64,000 bases of DNA, from assembly GCA_902773665.1 (NCBI GenBank), contig CACYFF010000008.1, positions 1 through 64,000 of the forward strand, read 5' to 3'. How positions within the stretch are numbered: the stretch's first letter is position 1; every line of letters starts with the position of its first letter. Position numbers and translations under genes: made by a program. The notes beneath the pieces were generated by a model. The model did not search any database. It had not been told where the DNA came from and worked only from the letters and a program-made list of their open reading frames with translations. Shown one piece after another: positions 62,140 through 64,000 of the stretch. The DNA is from an uncultured Eubacteriales bacterium. Its GTDB lineage: Bacteria > Bacillota > Clostridia > Peptostreptococcales > Anaerovoracaceae.

Positions 62140-63972
62140 ATGCGCACTACGAGAAAACTCATCACGCTCATCGCAGCACTGGCCCTGCTCTTCACTTCTG
62201 TCGTCCCCGCTTTCGCGGCTGACTTCACCGATCTGGAGGGTCACTGGTCCAAGACCTTTATGGAAAGACTGGTCGAAAAAGGCATCATGGCAGGATACGC
62301 GGACAAGACCGTAAAGCCGGATAAGACGCTTACGGCAGCAGAAGCGTTCGTCATGCTGGCCAACCTGTACGACCTGAACGACGAAGCCAAGGCGGAGATC
62401 CACAAAGATTTTGGAGAAGCCGTCGAAAAGAACGCGGACAGCAAAGTCAAATGGGCTTATCCGCAGCTCGAGATCTGCCTTGCGGCGGAGATCTTTACCG
62501 AATCCGAGCTGAAGAACATCACGCTCACTGCGGAGATGCCGAAGCAGAATCTGGCTGTCTATATGGTGCGTGCGATCCGCAAGGCGGACGACGCAGCCAA
62601 GCTGAACGATGCGAAACTGGATTATAAAGACGCAGCGGACATCACATCCAAGTGCCTGGGCAGCATCGCGCTTCTCACCGACATGAAGGTGGTGAGCGGC
62701 GATACGAACGGCAACTTTACGCCGAAGGCAAGCGTCACGAGAGCGGTATTTGCCACCATGCTCTGCAATATCCTCGATTACCTGGATAAGGAAAACATCA
62801 AGCTGCAGATCGACGATTATCTCGGACTGGATTCCACAGAAGGCATTCTTTCCTCCGTTTCCAACACCGGCATCGTCGTACGCGGATTCGATGGCATCTA
62901 CCACAGCTTTGCAAGAGATGCCGAACTGAAGACCACGGTCAACGGCAGCGCCAAGACCCTTTCCTCCTCCTATGCAGGCGATTATATCAAGGTCCAGTCC
63001 AAGGAAGGCAAAGCGCTCATCGCAGCCATCACGGAAGAGACCAACGTTTCCTATAAACAGGGCAAGCTCGGCACTGTAGCCTCCAATACCGCTTCCATCA
63101 AGCTGACGGATCTGGCCACCGGCGCCTCCGACTCCTACGTGCTCAGCAAGGCAAAGATCAAGCAGGACGGCAAGGAGATCAGCTTCGCAGACCTCACCAA
63201 GGGCGCATTCCTCACGCTGAAGGTCGAAAAAGGCACCGTCACGGAAGTCACCTCCGATACGAAGGAATACACGATCTCCGGCGCTGTCGGCAAAGTCAGC
63301 TACGACACGATCGTCACGATGACCCTCAAGGAAAGCGAAACGTCCGAAGCCATCCTCTACATGGATCTGGCCGATATGCCCACCATCAAACGCGGATCCC
63401 TGAGCATCACCGTCGACCGTCTGAGCTCCGGCGAAGAGATCAATGCCCGCATCAAGGGCGGCGAAGTCACCCGCATCACGACGGAAGGCAAAGATGCCAA
63501 TGCCAGCGGCGTGCTCACCATCATCACCCGCACCATCACGGATACCACGTGGACAATCAAGGGTGACGACGACACCAGCGTCACATACGCGATCGATAGC
63601 GCGGCGGCAGCCTTCAGCGGCGAGACGGCCATCAAGCTCGATACCATCAACCCGGGCGACGAAGTTTCCGTCATCGTTACCTCCGGCGTCATTACCGAGG
63701 TCAACCTGAAGAAGTCCGCCTCCCCCGCTTCCGATAAGTTGAGCGCCGAGATCCTGGCCGTCGACCCGACGAACCGCGTGCTCACCGTGCTCAAGGAAGG
63801 CAAACTCACCTACATCAACTGCAAGAAAGCGGCTTCCATCCTCAACAGCGAGACCGGCAAGACCTTAAGCTTCTCCGCTCTCGCAGCCGGCGACATGATC
63901 GTGGCCTACGGTTCCTACACCGATTCCACGAACTTTGCAGCGACATCCATCGTCATCGAATTGAAGCACTAG
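62140..63972 (+). CDS. SLH-domain surface protein
   Basis: 610 residues. Signal peptide RTTRKLITLIAALALLFTS (cut after AFA). Residues about 25-215 hold three SLH-like repeats: FTDLEGHWSKTFMERLVEKG..PDKTLTAAEAFVML, KWAYPQLEICLAAEIF and DITSKCLGSIALLTDMKVVS..PKASVTRAVFATML. These anchor proteins to secondary cell-wall polymer. The rest is a Thr/Ser/Lys-rich beta-repeat region (about 230-610). The ATG at 62140 has AAGGAGG upstream. It is probably an S-layer or cell-surface protein. The gene ends just inside the window. Confidence 0.88.
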   Translation: MRTTRKLITLIAALALLFTSVVPAFAADFTDLEGHWSKTFMERLVEKGIMAGYADKTVKPDKTLTAAEAFVMLANLYDLNDEAKAEIHKDFGEAVEKNADSKVKWAYPQLEICLAAEIFTESELKNITLTAEMPKQNLAVYMVRAIRKADDAAKLNDAKLDYKDAADITSKCLGSIALLTDMKVVSGDTNGNFTPKASVTRAVFATMLCNILDYLDKENIKLQIDDYLGLDSTEGILSSVSNTGIVVRGFDGIYHSFARDAELKTTVNGSAKTLSSSYAGDYIKVQSKEGKALIAAITEETNVSYKQGKLGTVASNTASIKLTDLATGASDSYVLSKAKIKQDGKEISFADLTKGAFLTLKVEKGTVTEVTSDTKEYTISGAVGKVSYDTIVTMTLKESETSEAILYMDLADMPTIKRGSLSITVDRLSSGEEINARIKGGEVTRITTEGKDANASGVLTIITRTITDTTWTIKGDDDTSVTYAIDSAAAAFSGETAIKLDTINPGDEVSVIVTSGVITEVNLKKSASPASDKLSAEILAVDPTNRVLTVLKEGKLTYINCKKAASILNSETGKTLSFSALAAGDMIVAYGSYTDSTNFAATSIVIELKH

Positions 63973-64000
63973 TTTACACACTTGTTTTCAGAAGAGCCGT

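Overview
The window looks like a chromosomal segment of an anaerobic, fairly GC-rich member of the Clostridia (Firmicutes). Reasons: strong AGGAGG-type ribosome binding sites, sigma-A promoters close to TTGACA/TATAAT, a DinR-type LexA box, an infC-rpmI-rplT operon with an attenuator leader, a SpoIID-domain protein, RocB-like M20 peptidases, an oxygen-sensitive indolepyruvate:ferredoxin oxidoreductase and an SLH surface protein. The closest family is an inference (Eubacteriales family XIII / Anaerovoracaceae would fit). No phage, transposase or CRISPR array was seen. The window is core and metabolic chromosome with dense, mostly minus-strand operons.

Layout. 1-5.1 kb: small accessory genes (flavin reductase, erythromycin-esterase-like protein, nucleotidyltransferase-acetyltransferase with a frameshift, isochorismatase-like hydrolase, self-regulated TetR repressor, a gene remnant). 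5.1-12.1 kb: ruvC-ruvA-ruvB-spoIID-queA-tgt-rlmD-like operon. 12.1-14.3 kb: argR-recN on the plus strand. 14.4-18.1 kb: rbgA, a permease, an acetyltransferase, rplS and a tyrosine-recombinase homologue lacking its catalytic residues. 18.1-23.2 kb: two RocB-like M20 peptidases around a YtcJ-like amidohydrolase. 23.5-31.4 kb: a DEDD nuclease, membrane proteins, an ABC exporter, a GntR-controlled ABC transporter and a lipoprotein. 31.4-32.2 kb: a divergent Thg1-like protein.

32.3-40.8 kb is a compact aromatic amino acid operon in the order aroF-tyrA-aroB-aroA-aroC-pheA-aroE/K-aroQ. It covers DAHP formation through to phenylpyruvate and hydroxyphenylpyruvate. It is preceded by its own promoter, a 40-codon ORF with 8 Phe and 5 Tyr codons, and an intrinsic terminator. 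I read this as a Phe/Tyr-sensing transcription attenuator, and it is the most exciting element of the window. Next come a membrane-anchored M3-like peptidase and iorA-iorB-paaK, which act on aryl pyruvates and aryl acids. Two copies of a 79-bp GC-rich structured repeat sit immediately after stop codons inside the aro and ior/paa operons.

46.7-64 kb: a lipoprotein, tRNA-Arg, a DUF1893 protein, an aminotransferase, asnA, TraX, tRNA-Leu, a P1 peptidase, prfC, a membrane protein, pgeF, a MATE exporter, infC-rpmI-rplT, lexA with its SOS box, a phosphate-binding-like lipoprotein, tRNA-Val and an SLH protein. Five genes have an extended or consensus -10 box 6-8 nt before the start codon and no ribosome binding site, which suggests leaderless mRNAs.
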